From Branchiostoma floridae (Eukaryota; Chordata; Leptocardii; Amphioxiformes; Branchiostomatidae), in NCBI RefSeq assembly GCF_000003815.2, contig NC_049984.1, positions 16,996,495 through 17,060,494 of the forward strand: a DNA stretch of 64,000 nucleotides, read 5' to 3'. Each line of letters begins with the position of its first letter. The first letter of the stretch is position 1. A program made the position numbers and the translations under genes. Below the pieces are notes generated by a model. That model worked only from the letters and a program-made list of their open reading frames with translations, was not told the DNA's origin and made no database searches. Of the stretch, positions 12,601 to 27,600 are shown piece after piece.

Positions 12601-15600
12601 CACACTGTATGATCTGGGGACATTGGTACACAGATCCTGAGATATTTTACTGGTTGCTTAGCAGTATAATCACCTATGGGACTCCTGCCCTACTTTCCAA
12701 CTTGTAATATGTAGTTAGGGCGAACGTAATGTTGCCATGTTCAACATGTCCAAAAGGTTATCAAAGCAAGACATCAGAAGAAATAGTACCCCTTTTATAA
12801 ACATTTATGCTATGTTTTTATTAGACTCTCTCCTTCATGGAAAGTCTGTGCCAGAAAATGTCTTCGAGGACATTATCTTTGCAGACTGTGTGCTACCCTG
12901 CTATCTAATCAACATTACTGAGATGGCACGGACCATTGACCAACAGTAAAAGGTAATTTCACAGGCAGAAGTGGTGATTCCAGTGGGGAAAGTCTGGGAC
13001 ATTAATACAGGTGAAACAGCCCTCAGGCCATTCCAACAGACTTTTTTGCATATTGGAATTCTGTCACAAAAAATCCCTAGTGTAAAGGATCAACATATAC
13101 CTACATGTTGAATACAAATGCACACTTTGAATTGCAAACATGTTTCCATTACAAATCCTATCATTACTATGGCCATCACTTGCTAGCAAGCTTCATGAAA
13201 TTTTCTGGCTTCTTTTCAATCTGTTTTCTGCTCATTAAAAAGCTTTAAAATGAGTTTCTGCATTACATGATGCTATCAGTATCAAACAGCCAAAGATGGC
13301 CGTAGATGCAGACATCTTAAAATTGAGCTTTCAAGACTACAAAGTCAAACCACTTGACTCCCTATACCCACAAGAAGAATTGTTAGCACTAAATTGACTT
13401 CAACGATATTGCTACTTGGCTGTACTTGATTTCCCTGCAGGCAACAATCAGGATAAAGATCGCCATGTAGACTACACTGTAATACTGCTTTGGTGAGAAA
13501 TTTGGTGATAACACATGACATCTGGCTCAAGTCAGCACTCAGATACAGACTCTACTGGGGCCCTACATTTAGAGATGATCATGAGACAAGCTAAAAGATA
13601 AGGATATTTTTTTACGACATTGGGAAAAAAGCTTAATCTGGTCGTTATTATGTTCATTGTGGGTTGTAAAGAAAATAATACCAAAAATTAATAATATTGG
13701 CTCTTCAAAAATGACCGGTTTCCAATATTGGCTGAAAGCCCATTACTATTTCCCTCTGAGTTTTACCACCATCTACTCTATAAGTGATGAGATGTGTTCA
13801 TATAAGGCTATCAGCACAGAGCAGCAGCCTCAGCTCAATTCATTACACTGTACTGCAGCAGATATAGGTGTATATGTAGGTCAGGACTCTGGCTGGAGAT
13901 ACAAGGTAAAGCTTATGTCATGAATTATGCACATAGGCACTGATAGGGAGCTGTACATCCTATCTACACATCTTCAGGGCTGAAACTAAACCTTCATTGC
14001 TGTTAAAGAGCATAATATCTGCTTTTTGTCGACTTGAAATACATTATTTCTGTTTTATGTATGAATGTATTTCTTTTTTCTGCTAAACAAAGTCTGTTTC
14101 CAAACTGTAAGATATTAATTTCTTTTCTGCAATCTATCTCAATGATTTTTCTCCAAACTGACCTGGTTGTGGATGGGTATTTCGAGCATATAGCCGCGCT
14201 GTCTGAAAGGGCCTTTAATATTCACAGCAGCCAGGCCGTATATGAGAATAGAGCAATAAACGTCAAATTTATGTGAACCCTGAAATGAAATATTGAATAT
14301 TCAAGGGAGCAGAAAATGTTGATGGCCCATATTCTAAATTACCTTTTGACCTCAGGTCATATCCGGCGGGACAGTACCTATAGCCTGGGCTGTTCCTCTC
14401 TATAAAGGGACAGTCAATGTCATTGTAAAGCATTGGGTGACGATCCATGAGGTGTAAAATTTGGCAAAATTTTGGTTGAATGTTTTCTTTATGGGTAAGG
14501 TTTATCGTAAAATCAAGAGGATAAATTGGATCATTATCATGCAGGCAAATTATGACATCTTTACCTTATACATAATTCACCTTAAAATCACCTTTCTATA
14601 GCCATACTGGTAGTAATGCAAAATACTTCTAATTCTTGCAGAGCAAGTCTACAAAGACAAGACTGTTATAGCAAACATGTCATTAAGGTTACCAGGGCTA
14701 TTCTCTAGTAGTCATCAAATGCAAGTATTCAACATCTCTCCACTTTCCATCTTGACCTTTCCATTTCAAAGTGGGTCGACCTTTCCAGATGACCCAGCAT
14801 TGCCCGGTGACCCTCCTGGCATTATCCCAACCCACCTCTGTAATTTTCTCTTGGATATGTCTGGCTAAGTCAAACATCAAACATTATGTAATCTGACTAT
14901 AAGGGCTTTCTAAAACTGACTGTTGCAAATGTTTTATGCAATACTTAAGGCTACAATTTCATGAGAATATTTTGTCTCTAAAATCACTTAAAGATATTAA
15001 CATGCACGCAATCTATTGGAGCAAATATGATAGCATCATTTTTCTGTTCAATAGGCCAATACATATTATACTGTAATTTCAATCAATCAATTGCAAATTC
15101 TATGCAGTTAAGCTTCCAAGCGTGGGAAAATGAATGGAGGTGGCTTCTGTAAGTTTGATTTTTTGCCAAACCATGCACACATACTGTGATACAAATGTAC
15201 TTCAAAAACTGGTAGTGAAGCTTCTTTCATATGCTGTCAAGCACATGTTAGAAATGACTTTTCCATTTCTATGTGACTTTCCTAGTTGAAACTTGACTGA
15301 TTGTTCATGATAGAAACATCTGGTTCTGGCCACATACATCAGTTGAAACCCTCTTTCAGTGCACCACAGTCTTGTAGGCTCTTGTTGCTGTTCTAAAGGT
15401 CTATGACGTCTGCCAGCTTGTCACCATGGAAACCACAGCTCTTATGCCATATCTAGAGCCCAGCTTGCGTCACAAGCCATAGCAACAGCATTCCATTACA
15501 TTCCATACTTCCCTAGGGCTGCAATTTCTCACCATAAAGTAAGGGGCAAACCAGGAAATAAAGTGTGTGTGTCTGTCTGTGTGTGCGTGTGCATGAACAA

Positions 15601-18600
15601 ATTGTCCAGAAACAAGGAAAATATCAGAATTACAGAAAGGTGTAATGATATTCCATATCCATTTTAAATGCTCCTTCCAAAAGCCCTCAACAGTTGGGAA
15701 GGACCCAGAATAACCTGCATTTGAGGCTGCCTACAGCCTATTAGTAATTATCATTAATATTATCATTATCATTATCAATATTGTTTATTAAATAAATAAA
15801 TAAATAAATATTACCTAGGCTATGCAACCTTCTTCCCGTTACCTGACCCTTCAACCAATACAAATTTGGTGACAAAAGATTAACTCAGCAGTGCTAAGGT
15901 TTAACTCAAATCCATGTATGAAATTAGATGAACCTTACACTCTTATCAGCTAACAAAAGACCAGCAACTACATGAGCCCGCAACCCTGATCCCAAGCAAG
16001 AACTGATTTCGTTTGGAACTGTTGAACATTACAAAATCACCCACCGTGTGCAACTGAAAGATAACTGCTGATCTGTGTACTGGTAGAGAACCTGATCTGA
16101 ATGAGAACTAGCAAACTCAAGTCTCTATCTATATTTATGAAGCACACCCAGTGAAGTAATCTTGCCTCAACAATGTTTTTTCGCCATGGGCTAATACAGC
16201 ATCTTTTGATCTTGGTTTGACCTAGATTCCAATTTCAAGTAACTAGGGATGCAAGCCCCCAAGGGAAATGTGAACTATGACTTCCTCCATATAGCCTTGA
16301 TACTGGAAACCCAATTTTCTATCCAAGGCCTTGGAACACCAACTATCGCAATCAATCTTATACAGACAGCGCATCTTCTGACATATTGGGTATTCTAAAG
16401 GTGAAACATGATCCATCACAGGACCTTGAGAATTTGGTGAGACGACTGAAGATCTTTTCCCAATCAAGCAATCTTACTGCATTGCAGAGGACATACGGGA
16501 CTCCATAAGAATATGGCAGTTGACTGACTTGTAGATGAAAGACAATTTTTCATAGTGGTAAATATCTCCACTCCCTGACTTACCAAGCAAAGAACTTGGC
16601 ACACTGCCTATCCCCACAACAGCATAAGCTGTATTAATAATATACTGCTGCATTTCATACTTCACCACCTTTCATCCCTATATGTTTGGATATGAAGAGA
16701 AAAATGTTGGACCTGAGCCTATCTAAATGGAAAATATGCATACAGTATATCAAGGAGGTAATGTGAAGACGAAGGTTACAGGAAAGGAGCCTGCTGGCAT
16801 AGACTTTGCTGAGTTATCTCCCCTCCAAGCCTAATGTTCCGTTGCAAATCCATTCCACCATGACTGTTGCTGACTACCTATGAGATCTTGTAAATGTGGG
16901 TTGTCTCCAACAGGCTTGGATATGAATTCTATCATTTACGGAGAGCAAAATTATTTTGCTGATGCGAACATTTTATTTACTTCAAAAATACATTTACTGG
17001 TTTCAAGACATCAATCTTACGTTATGCGATCAAGTCAAATGGTACAGTTCAACAGTACTGATTGGCTAATCTGTCAGTCTAGGGTTTGCCCGAATGGTTT
17101 TCAAGCTGTATGTACAGAACGTCTATTCACAGTCACGGATTTCATCCAACTTTCTAGCTAGCTAATAGTACATTAGTAGTATTATATGCAGTGCTCTCAG
17201 AAAATGTTCAGAGTAAAGTAGTCTGAGAAAGGCTAAAACAAGTACATTTTTATGAATTTAGGTCAAAGTTTGAAAATTGATATGTAGACGCAACACTTTT
17301 ATTGCTTAGGGAGAGCCTTGGGATGGTACAGGTGCCATTGCATGCAGGCAAGCTTATTACAGCACTGACAGTTAGAGGTTAACAGGTTAATTCAACATGG
17401 TAGTGGCCTGCTACTATAACCCCACTAACTAAGAAAGATTTCCCGTTTTTACGAGAAGAATGTAAAACTGCGTACATCGTTCTCGTCAGACCAGCGCTCT
17501 TTTATGTTCACCTGGAACAAATTACCCACTCGTAATTAGGTGGAAGCTATTATCTAAATGTCATAAATACAAAACCTTCATTACGCTGCGACATTTAAGA
17601 CCCTGGGAAACACAAACGTCTCTAGACAGGCTTCTCATAAATGTTGTCATGAAGTACTCATCAATTTCCAGGCAATCTTTCACTAATATAGGTTTTGACA
17701 GCAACATTCTTACATTCTATTAATCACTCTGTTGGAACAGTATTAGCTGGCTTTATATACAATTATGAGGTTTTACCAGTTGACTGTGGGTTACTTTTTT
17801 TAAATCTTTGGGCGTTGTCAAAAATATTTATTTTGATTTGAAATTAATCCTCATGGTTTTAAGACCATTTCCTTTGTTTTCAAATGGCCCCAATTCATCC
17901 TTTTATTCTCATAGTACAACATTACGTCTTTGAAAGTAGAATGTATTCAGCAAACGTGCAAGACAGGTTTATAAAGAAAGTAAATATCAAGCAGGGTCCA
18001 GCACAGGTGTCTGCTGTCTTTGGAATCTCTCCTTGGAAAGAACAACAACAAACTGCCAGTCTCATGGTACCAGTATGTTTTTACTCCCTCTGGTTTCCCA
18101 TTACACACAGGGCCTCTCTGTCTGTGCTCACAAGTCTTGTGTAAGCCTGGAGCACTTTGAGAATGTACCGCAAAGGATTATACGGGCTGAGTGAGTTAAA
18201 AGAACCTACTGCAAAGTTTTTAGTATGATACACATTTTCCAAGTAGATGAAGTAATGGCTGTGAAATTTGTTGTTACAATGACATTAGATTTCTATGGAT
18301 ATCATGCAGGTGGAGCTTCAAATATTTCAGAAATACCAAAATCACAAAAACAATCAGGCCATTTCAAGTTGATATATAATAATCCCCTAAATGCATTATC
18401 CTCTTTACAGTTCTGATTTGACAAAGGTAACAAAATCATTGCAAGTAACTTCTTCATATTGACTTTGTATATCTGTCAGCAAGCATCAGTCAAGTTGCAA
18501 ATCTCCCATCTTTTCTTCTGAACAAATACACAGACAATCTGCACTTTGTCCCTTCCTGTAGACCCTTTCAAACCTTTTAAACAGAGAAGACAGCCACCAT

Positions 18601-21600
18601 TTATCCAGAGTGACATGGTTCTAAGTCTGTTGGATTTGGACTAATAAGCTATCCCCTACACCTGTCAGCACCTCTGTGTCTGCTGACCACCACTGGGCTG
18701 ACTGACCAGTCTGGGTCTGGCTGGTCATCAAGGACAGATGATCTCACACAGATGGTCAAGCTGGACAACTTTGTATATCAAGGATACAGTTTCAAAATTA
18801 ATTCTATTTGCCATAACAGAACAGGATGTGGCAAATCTTCTTTACTTCAACAACATTCTCTATATCAAGAATCTATTGATATGCTAATCTAGAAAGGGAA
18901 AGGTACAAAATGCATTCTCCAAGCAGATATTGGGTTGGAAAATCATACTGTTATCTGGCTGCCGTCTTTCTTACTGCCCCTACGGCCACCGGTGAGCAGG
19001 GTGAGTGAGTGAGTGAGTGTCTTTCTACAATGCAGAAAACATTACATTTCCTGACAGAACAACTGATTGACAGAATACATTACATGTTCAAACAGGACAA
19101 CTGTTTGCAGATTAGTCCTCCTTGTAATGCTTATATAAGGGGTGTTATTTGCAAAAGAAGTTGAGAACAGGTAACACCCATGCAGTCTCCTATCATCAAT
19201 CAAGTTCACACAAGTTTTCTGTCAAACCCGTCATCACGACTGACAGCTGGTCGCTCCACCTGAGGGCATTTGTAAGGGGACCTCTAACTGACCTTGGACC
19301 AGGGGTAACCCAAGACACACTGCTGCCCTTCACACCAAGGACCTTCAAGACCTATTCATAAGATGTCTGGAGGAGCAGTGATAAGACATACATAACCTGA
19401 GACAACAGTGTTTCTATGGGTACATCTAAACATGCAGTAGGTCAACAATAACTATGCTGGTACTACTTGGGAATACTGAGAAAATAGGAGTTTTGCAGGG
19501 TGGCTTTTTTCCTTGTTGACAATTGAATCGACAACAGACTATAGGAAACACCTGTTTCCTAACACTTTCAATGCTAACCCTTTGGTTCCATACTTGTTAT
19601 GATTATGGGTTCATGCAGAATGGAGAAGGTTAAAGAGTTTTCATAATGGTACAGTAACATTCTGTTTGATACTCCAAAAGAAGTAACACAATACGCACAT
19701 GTACCATACCACGCATATGCAAAATACCGTAATCATAGTCCATGAAAGATTAGGAGTAAGTGGAGTCAAGTGGCATGGCACATTCCTGTGCTGTCCTGTC
19801 CCCAGGCTGACCAGGAGCTGCGGTTACCAGGCATGTGGACAATGCTGCTGGTCATCAGTCCTTTGGTACACAGGTCAATCTTGCTGACCCATCTGGCTGG
19901 ACATTAGTTATTGAGGACTGGACAATTCAGATTTGAAAAGACAAGATGCAAGACAGAAAAAAAAGTTGAAGTATGAGACTTCAGAGTTCTACAAACCGAC
20001 TAAACAAAATGTCCCAAACTCTCCAAGATCAATAACATCATTATCAGGATCACTACTACTACAGAAGTTGCTTACAGATGTGTATAGATCTAGATCTGGA
20101 TCTGTATTGTTTGCCTGGTTTAACCGCCCGTGGGTAAAACTATAAGTTTAACATACCAGTGTAGGGATCATGAGACAGACTGCAAACAGACAGGTGAGAC
20201 TTTAACAGGTGTTTGGACAGACATGCTTCAGGTGTGGGAGGCATGTCAGGACAACAGCCTCCACTGTTTCTCACACCCTTCCTCCTAAAATAGACGTAAG
20301 ATGTACCCAACCAAGCACAACCTGTTCTCTAAGGACAGACTCTCAGGTAGGCCTTCCAAGAAAGCGCAAAACAAGACTGCAAGGCCAAAAAATGTGTCAA
20401 CTGGGCACTATGTTTTCATCACAATTTAAACATACACAAAATTGAAAGTCCTGATATTAACAATCTGTCACAAGTTTCTCTATACTTCGACTGAGCTTTT
20501 CACCGAAATGCTTCAGTAGTCTTGTTAGCAAAAACATAAAAGGACTCAATGCATACTGAGTCTGCCACTCCCCACAACATCATATAAATGTACAATGCAT
20601 GTTGCAGACCATTTAACAAGTCCTTCTCTCAGACAGAAATGATAACGGTAGAAAATGGAAAGCCAAAGAAAAACACCTAAAAGTATAGTAAAACACAGTC
20701 AAAGCCGAACCTCTTCTTGGAGTGTATACAAATCCCCCCTAGAAAAATTTCAACATCATCCAACTCAAATCCAATCTTAGCACCAACACTTTAGATTGCT
20801 ATCAGAGATAAATACATGTTCGGAACACTTGTCCTCTTACAACCAATCACTTATCTCTCTTCCTCCTTTCCTCAATTAGTGCGAACAATTACTACTTAAT
20901 GGAATCATCTTGAGTGACCAAGAAGAGGCAGTGTTCTAATCACTAAATCAGTGTAACACTGCAAGGGATAACTCGTAGTCTTGGAGAGTGGGTTTAACGT
21001 ACTTGAAAGGATAGGTACTAGGGCTGTGTACCTTAACAAATTTCAGGTACAGGTACAGGTACACGGGTTTAGGTACAGGTCCGGACCTGCACCAGTACCT
21101 AAAAAAGTTTAACCAAGTATATGTAAGTTAAACAAGTAGCTAACTGTCTTTGATATTGATAAATTGTCATCTTTGTATGGGGAATTACATATTTGAATCT
21201 CAAAACAATTTCTTTGCAAGTGCAAGTTTTCTTAAGTTTCAATTGCAAAATTATTACCATTGTCATTGTTGATTCGGGATTTACTTATCCAGGAGTCTTA
21301 AAAAGTAGTGTTTAATAGTGATTTAGTTTGTTAAGGTACAGGTACAGGTACACAGATGTTTAGGTCCGGACCTGTACCTAAACAATTTTTTAGGTACGGT
21401 ACAGGTACGGGTATTTAGGTACACAGCCCTAATAGGTACATGGTATTTGTGTCTATGAAGGTGTCGACCGACATGGTTATAGTTATACATGAATGGCTTA
21501 CAACCTTTGTTCAATGTTTTAATCTTCTACCTGCTATGGCAGCCTATTGGCACAAAATTACTATCACTAGTATCAGCTACAGGAAAAGGCAGAATGGAAA

Positions 21601-24600
21601 TGGTTAAATCCCCTTGAATAATGGCTGACTCATCCCCAAGTAAACTGAGCATCAAGATGATAGTATAATATGATTAGCGCACTGTCCATTAACCATGTTA
21701 GTCACACAGCTTAGCTAAAATACCAGTGTTTCAGTACTAGTGCCTTGGCCCAGGAAGTCTACTCAATCATATTGCAAGACTTTTGGATAGGGTTACGGAG
21801 ATATCTCTTTGGAATTTGAATTTGGAGAATGAATCTGGAGTCAAAATGTATGTGGTTAACTGCAAATAAATGAAAAATTGCAAACATACTTGCTGAACAG
21901 TTAGAATTACTCCCAATATGCAAGATGTACAGTATACATTCTTTAAAATGAAACATTTCTTTTCACAATGACATGCAAATGTGTTACGTCTGGGGGATGA
22001 CTTGAAAAAGTTGAATCTGTGCATTTTTTTTTGTTCGGAGCTACAAATAAGGCATGAAAAATTCATGACTATCAATGCCAAATGAAGGTGTAATATCGTC
22101 ACATCATCTATCTGCGGCCAATAGTGTCCCAGTGATTGTGTATGGGACACAGTAGGACCAGAGGTGTCCCAGTTATTGTAGATTAGCCACAGTCGGGCGA
22201 CCACCACCTGCTACTACCCCATCTGCTCCCTTTGCAAAGCCATTAGTTACTCATCTCACATGCAGGGCTCCCACAAAGGAATATGCTTTCAACCTTACCA
22301 AGTTCAACACATATGTAATTGGAAGTGCACCTTCATGGCAGTCTACAACTTCAAAATCAATTTTCAGTCATTACAATCATATCATAGACATACCAGTAAT
22401 ACAGGAGTGGTAGACCTGAACATATGGCCTATTGTCGGTCCAATGCTTCTTCATCCAAAAAATCTAAAATGCAGAAATCTATGATGTACACTTCAGAGCA
22501 AGGAGGATACAGTCTAGCCTAAATTTGTATTGGCTACGAGTCATCCAACAAATAAGAATCAAGTTGTTATTGAGCTTGTGTGTGCAATCGATTCTGATGG
22601 AAATGGTACAGCACAAATTGCTAACAAAGGGAAACACATAACGACACACTTTGAATTTGGGCTGCTTTCTTCCCTTTCTCTCCTGTACTTTCTTTGCTCT
22701 CTTTTCTTTCCTCTCACAGTGTCACACCCCACTTGTATGTGCCATCTGCTTCATCCAGACAGACTTGCCCCAGTTCTGCCTGGCCTGCACCTGTCTCTGT
22801 ACCTCTCAATCCCTCCTGGTCATCACATCTACCAGCCTTTGTACTGCCAGACCCTTCATCACACTGGTACATGTACAAGGCCATCCCACACATTTAACTA
22901 GAAACAGCTTGCAGTATTACAACAGAGAGAAGAAAGGATCAATTCTATGGCCAAGTTAATGGTAGAAACTACTTCCATGGTCATTACAAAAAAATTGATC
23001 TAAGATATTAATCTTTCCATAATTAGTACTGAACCACTACCATTGTGATTATCTAGGCAATAAAAAGTTAAAATGAGTATCTAATTTTTTCAGATGGATA
23101 AACACTAATAGTGTAAACTCTGGAACTGGGGATTTATGTATTTCAATCCTGAAGGTAAACTTTTAGGTTGCATTTTTACGTTTGATCTTTTGTAATAAAA
23201 GGAGACTGTATTACTCCATCGTAAAAATTACATTACCGTATGCACATTCAAAGTGCAATCAATACATAAAGCTATCCTATAAGTAAAATGTTAAATAAAC
23301 AAACCACTGCAATTGCTTGAGTGAAAGCATGGATTTAAAACTTTCAAAAAGAGGAGCATGGAAGGCTGCCAACGTTTTATTTTCTATTTGACCTACACTT
23401 TCAAAGTAATTACTAAACATTTGGCTTTCTTTCATGATCCCCTGAAGTGTGCCATACTGTGTCCCACTTCAGTTTATTGACACAGTAATTTGTCATACAC
23501 CCCCTTTATTCAGTATTCATGCCCTTCCTTTCATCTGGTAATACTGCACAGTAGCAGCGACATGGTTGGCTGACCTCACAACCATGGCTGGGGTCACCAG
23601 GTCAAGGGTCAAGAGGCAATAAGTCATAGATATGGCCTCCTTTCCTTTCTTACTGTCATTTTGTCATTCACATATAGCAGATTAAAAAAATATCCCTTTG
23701 TAGTACAATAATTCTCAATTTTCGGCTGAACAATTTCAGAATTGTACAAGGCAAAGAAATTCAATGAAGAAGTTTGGTCAAAAGTTACCTCAAAAGTGAT
23801 CCAGACAATAGTCATAAACCCACATATNNNNNNNNNNNNNNNNNNNNNNNNNNNNNNNNNNNNNNNNNNNNNNNNNNNNNNNNNNNNNNNNNNNNNNNNN
23901 NNNNNNNNNNNNNNNNNNNNNNNNNNNAAGAGCAGCTGGCATTTAGCTAATTATTGAGGTAACAGCCCTATGGGAGTGGGTAGGCAGGAGCCAGGGGTAT
24001 TGTTCCTGACCTGACCATGTGCCAGGGTTTCTCATCACTGATCAAGAATTGCATAACCTTGATTATGCTCTGTGTTCTTTCACCTGAACCATGTAGTGTA
24101 AAGGGACACTGTTCTGGCAAAGAGTTGCTATCAAAAAGCATTCATAAACTGGAAGGCTGCATTTCAAATGTCTTGAGGCACAGTGAGGTCTCTACTCCTA
24201 CCACATAAGCCAGGGATGTACATATAAGATGTGGATTTGAGAGCTGGCCAGCCTCCAGACAGCAGCAGACACTTCAGACTTGAAGCAAACACACCCTGTC
24301 ATCACAGCCACAAGACTGGGGACACACCATCCTGACAACTTGGAGGGGGTGATGGTAACATACATTTGTGTACATGTAGTCAACACAGGAGGGCAGAGAT
24401 AAATTGTGACACCTGTGTTATAAACTAATTGTACTGTACATGTATATGCACTGATATCAATGTAATTGTATGGAACAAATTTTTTTTTTTTTTCGTTTCA
24501 AAAGCTCTCTTGGATCACCGAAACAGCTTTTACAAACTCCTTCAAAACAGCATTGTTTTTATTTTCCAATATTATTCAACTAAACTCACTAGAAGTTATC

Positions 24601-27600
24601 ACGCCTATGCACAGCATAGTATTCATTCTTCCCTTTGACCCTTCCCGATCATTTCTGGTTCATCCCCTACTGTATTTTCCTTCATCTGTAGTACATATTT
24701 CAAATGCACAAGTCTTAAACCCAGACTGACAGTTGTAACAACACACATTAATCAAGACTGTCCCCTTATACACAAGCAGTGAACCTAGCCTGACATTCCA
24801 AATTTACAGCATAAAGATATGTCAAACCTACTAACAGCAAGGCAAACAATACAGGAGCAAGGCACACACGGCTATTGTACCCCAATCTTCTCTATAGGGT
24901 CTCGATAACTTGCCCAAATAATAGCTTCTGTACAGATTAGTCCTGGGCCTACTGTTCAATCTAACACGAAGTTAATGCTACAAATTTGGGAGGAGTTACA
25001 GTCAAATTTCAAAAGATGGAACTTGGAAGCAGGGTTCTTGTCTTATAATGAAAGACCCCATTGCTAAACCTCTATACACAGTCACGTTCGAGGTAGCCAC
25101 CTTTCCTGGCCTTTGGTACAGTGGTAGCTCATAGATGAATACAGATGTGACTGGTGCATAGCTCACGCCAACCTTAACGGTAATGGAGACGCACACTTCA
25201 TCAACCACGTACAAGGACTAAAGGAGACTGGTTGCTTCTTAAAGAAAACCAAAGCCACTACGATAGGAAGAGAATAACTGTGAGTTTTATCTGAACTCAT
25301 TTCTTTGCCTATTACTTTCTGCATTTCATGAAGATATGTCACTGTTGTATAGCAATCCTGCTAACTGAATCTCTCTTCTCCCTTCGTCTCATTTCATGTC
25401 AACTGCATTTTATGCAATGTTTCAGCATACTTCTCTGAAGAACTTACCTTGTATTTACACATATATTGTTTCTTCACAAATATCCACATATCATGAATAC
25501 TCTTGTTGTGGTAAGATATGACAGATGTGGTCTAGCCAGGACAGTCAGACACAACAGGAAAGAACCCAATCAGCTATTTCAACCCCTCAGGTGCTTCAAC
25601 CCAGTTGGCGACACCCCTGGCGATACCCAAACACAACGTGACTTTTCTCCTCTCACAATTCTTCCACTATGTACTGTCACTACAGCTCACAGGAGACAAC
25701 CTCCTGTGCCAAATTAAGCCTGTAAACAATGAGGCTATTTTCCTTAAATGGTAGAATACTTGAACCAATTAGTTTGCTAAGTTGTCTTCGTTTCCTGCTT
25801 TTAGGAAAGTCTGGCCTTCTAATCTATTCACTTCTGACTTTGAAAGATGATTATAAAGAAAAACATAACGATCGGTACAGAGGTTTTTCAGAGTATCAAA
25901 GTTTCAATTTTCATAATCAGACCAATCCTAAGTCTTATCATACAATACGTTTTCAATTGATACAGTATGTGAATACTATTATACTGGATCTACTAGGATC
26001 AACCTTTGTTGTGTATCAAAAAAACTTCCTTGATTCCATGTAATGAAAAATACTATCCATCTAATCTGACAAAAAATACCTGACAATCAAACTTTTAAGG
26101 ATTTGTTTTAATAACAACTTTTATTGGTCCCCTCTTTTGAATGGTACATCCCATTTACACAGCCCATCCAGGTAGGTGTGATAACCTGATGAATTAAAAC
26201 CCAATCAAGACACATTTTAGGAGACACAAATGGGTGGGAATTACTCATTAGACACCTCTTGTTCCTTTCCATCATCAAGGACTTGTTTCTTTGCACACCT
26301 CTGGCCAAATCAAGTCCCATAAGGCTGATACTGATTTGCCTTGAGCACTTCCTGACTACTGTTCCTTGTCAGCAGTTTCACCTCATTGCTCCATGGAGAC
26401 TAGAGAGATTTCTATCTTGACAGCTCATTGTCATCCTCCACTGCTCATCTCCGAGCACTTGAAAGGCTTAGGCTTTAAAGTTTTTCTTCCCTTCTTTCTA
26501 ATTATTTCAACTTGTGTGCTTTAATACCTTTTATTCAAGTTGGACACTTCTGTAGTGTGCAAAAGGTGACAACGTAATGTAACAAGTTCAGATCTCCCTG
26601 TAAAAATTGGAACAACTTAGACTTGGTAAGTCTGGGGAAACCATTTCTTGATTTGTACCATTGTTCTAATGACCGCCGTTGTTTCTTCATTTGCTACCTG
26701 TCACAAAAATGGCAAATACTGTAAATGATTTATTTTCTCAGTGGTTTTATATCACAGTAGGGAGAAAAGGGAGGTTTTTTTTGAGTGACATGGAGGCAAA
26801 CCTTGTCACAACACAATCTGCCATCTGCGTCTGTACGTTGTAAAAGATACAAGCATATCTAAAACTAAGCATCTCCTTACCGGGCCCCAGCTCTATCTGG
26901 AGTCCCAAACCCATGAGCGAGTTAACGTGAGAGCACCCATGGCGATGCTTGATATATCTGTGTCACGGGGAGATGTACTCTTTCATGTTCTTCCCTAAGC
27001 TATGGTGGGTAATGTATCATCTCATAAAAGTCGGGAAGGGCGAACACTTAAGGACGTTAACTACCCCTTGCCGATAAAGCCCTTTCCCCTGTCTATTGAC
27101 ATTGTCTCCTTTCCTAATTGACAGCCAAAATTGGTGAAGTTTTACGTTACCCTAGGTATTCAAAATCGTATCATCGTTGGCTTTCTTGAAATGTGTCCAG
27201 TCATCCAAAGCATTTTCTATCAAGTGATCATTCAGTAAAGGATATAATGAAATGCAGAACACAAAATTACATGGGTGTGGCCTAGCCTTGACGTGCACCA
27301 GAATTCCTGTCACGTTCAAAGCCCTCCCTCACGCATGCAAGGACTAACTGCATTTATATGAACAATTTCAGCTCGGAATGAGTCCTGAATACATCAGGAC
27401 CACCATAAAGTAGGGCAGGGCCCACCTGAGGGACGCCTGCCTGAAGCCTTTATGAGGGGTGAATGCCAAAGTAAATGTTATTTCAATCCATGTGTGCAAA
27501 TGTCTACATGCCGCTGAGTTTTCAAAACATCACCTCTAAGAGAGAGAAATAGTGAGAGAATAATGAATTAAAAGGCTTACCAATATTTCTCAATTCATGC

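Noticed and set aside
14698-14880. Trp/Lys-rich 60-codon minus-strand frame that looks somewhat protein-like
   Set aside because: No family is recognised and no convincing splice sites flank it. It might be an old transposon remnant, but this is unsupported.
21767-22207. Longest single open frame in the window (146 codons, minus strand)
   Set aside because: Composition is low-order and hydrophobic/AT-driven. There are no recognisable motifs and no splice or promoter context; it is expected by chance in 64 kb.
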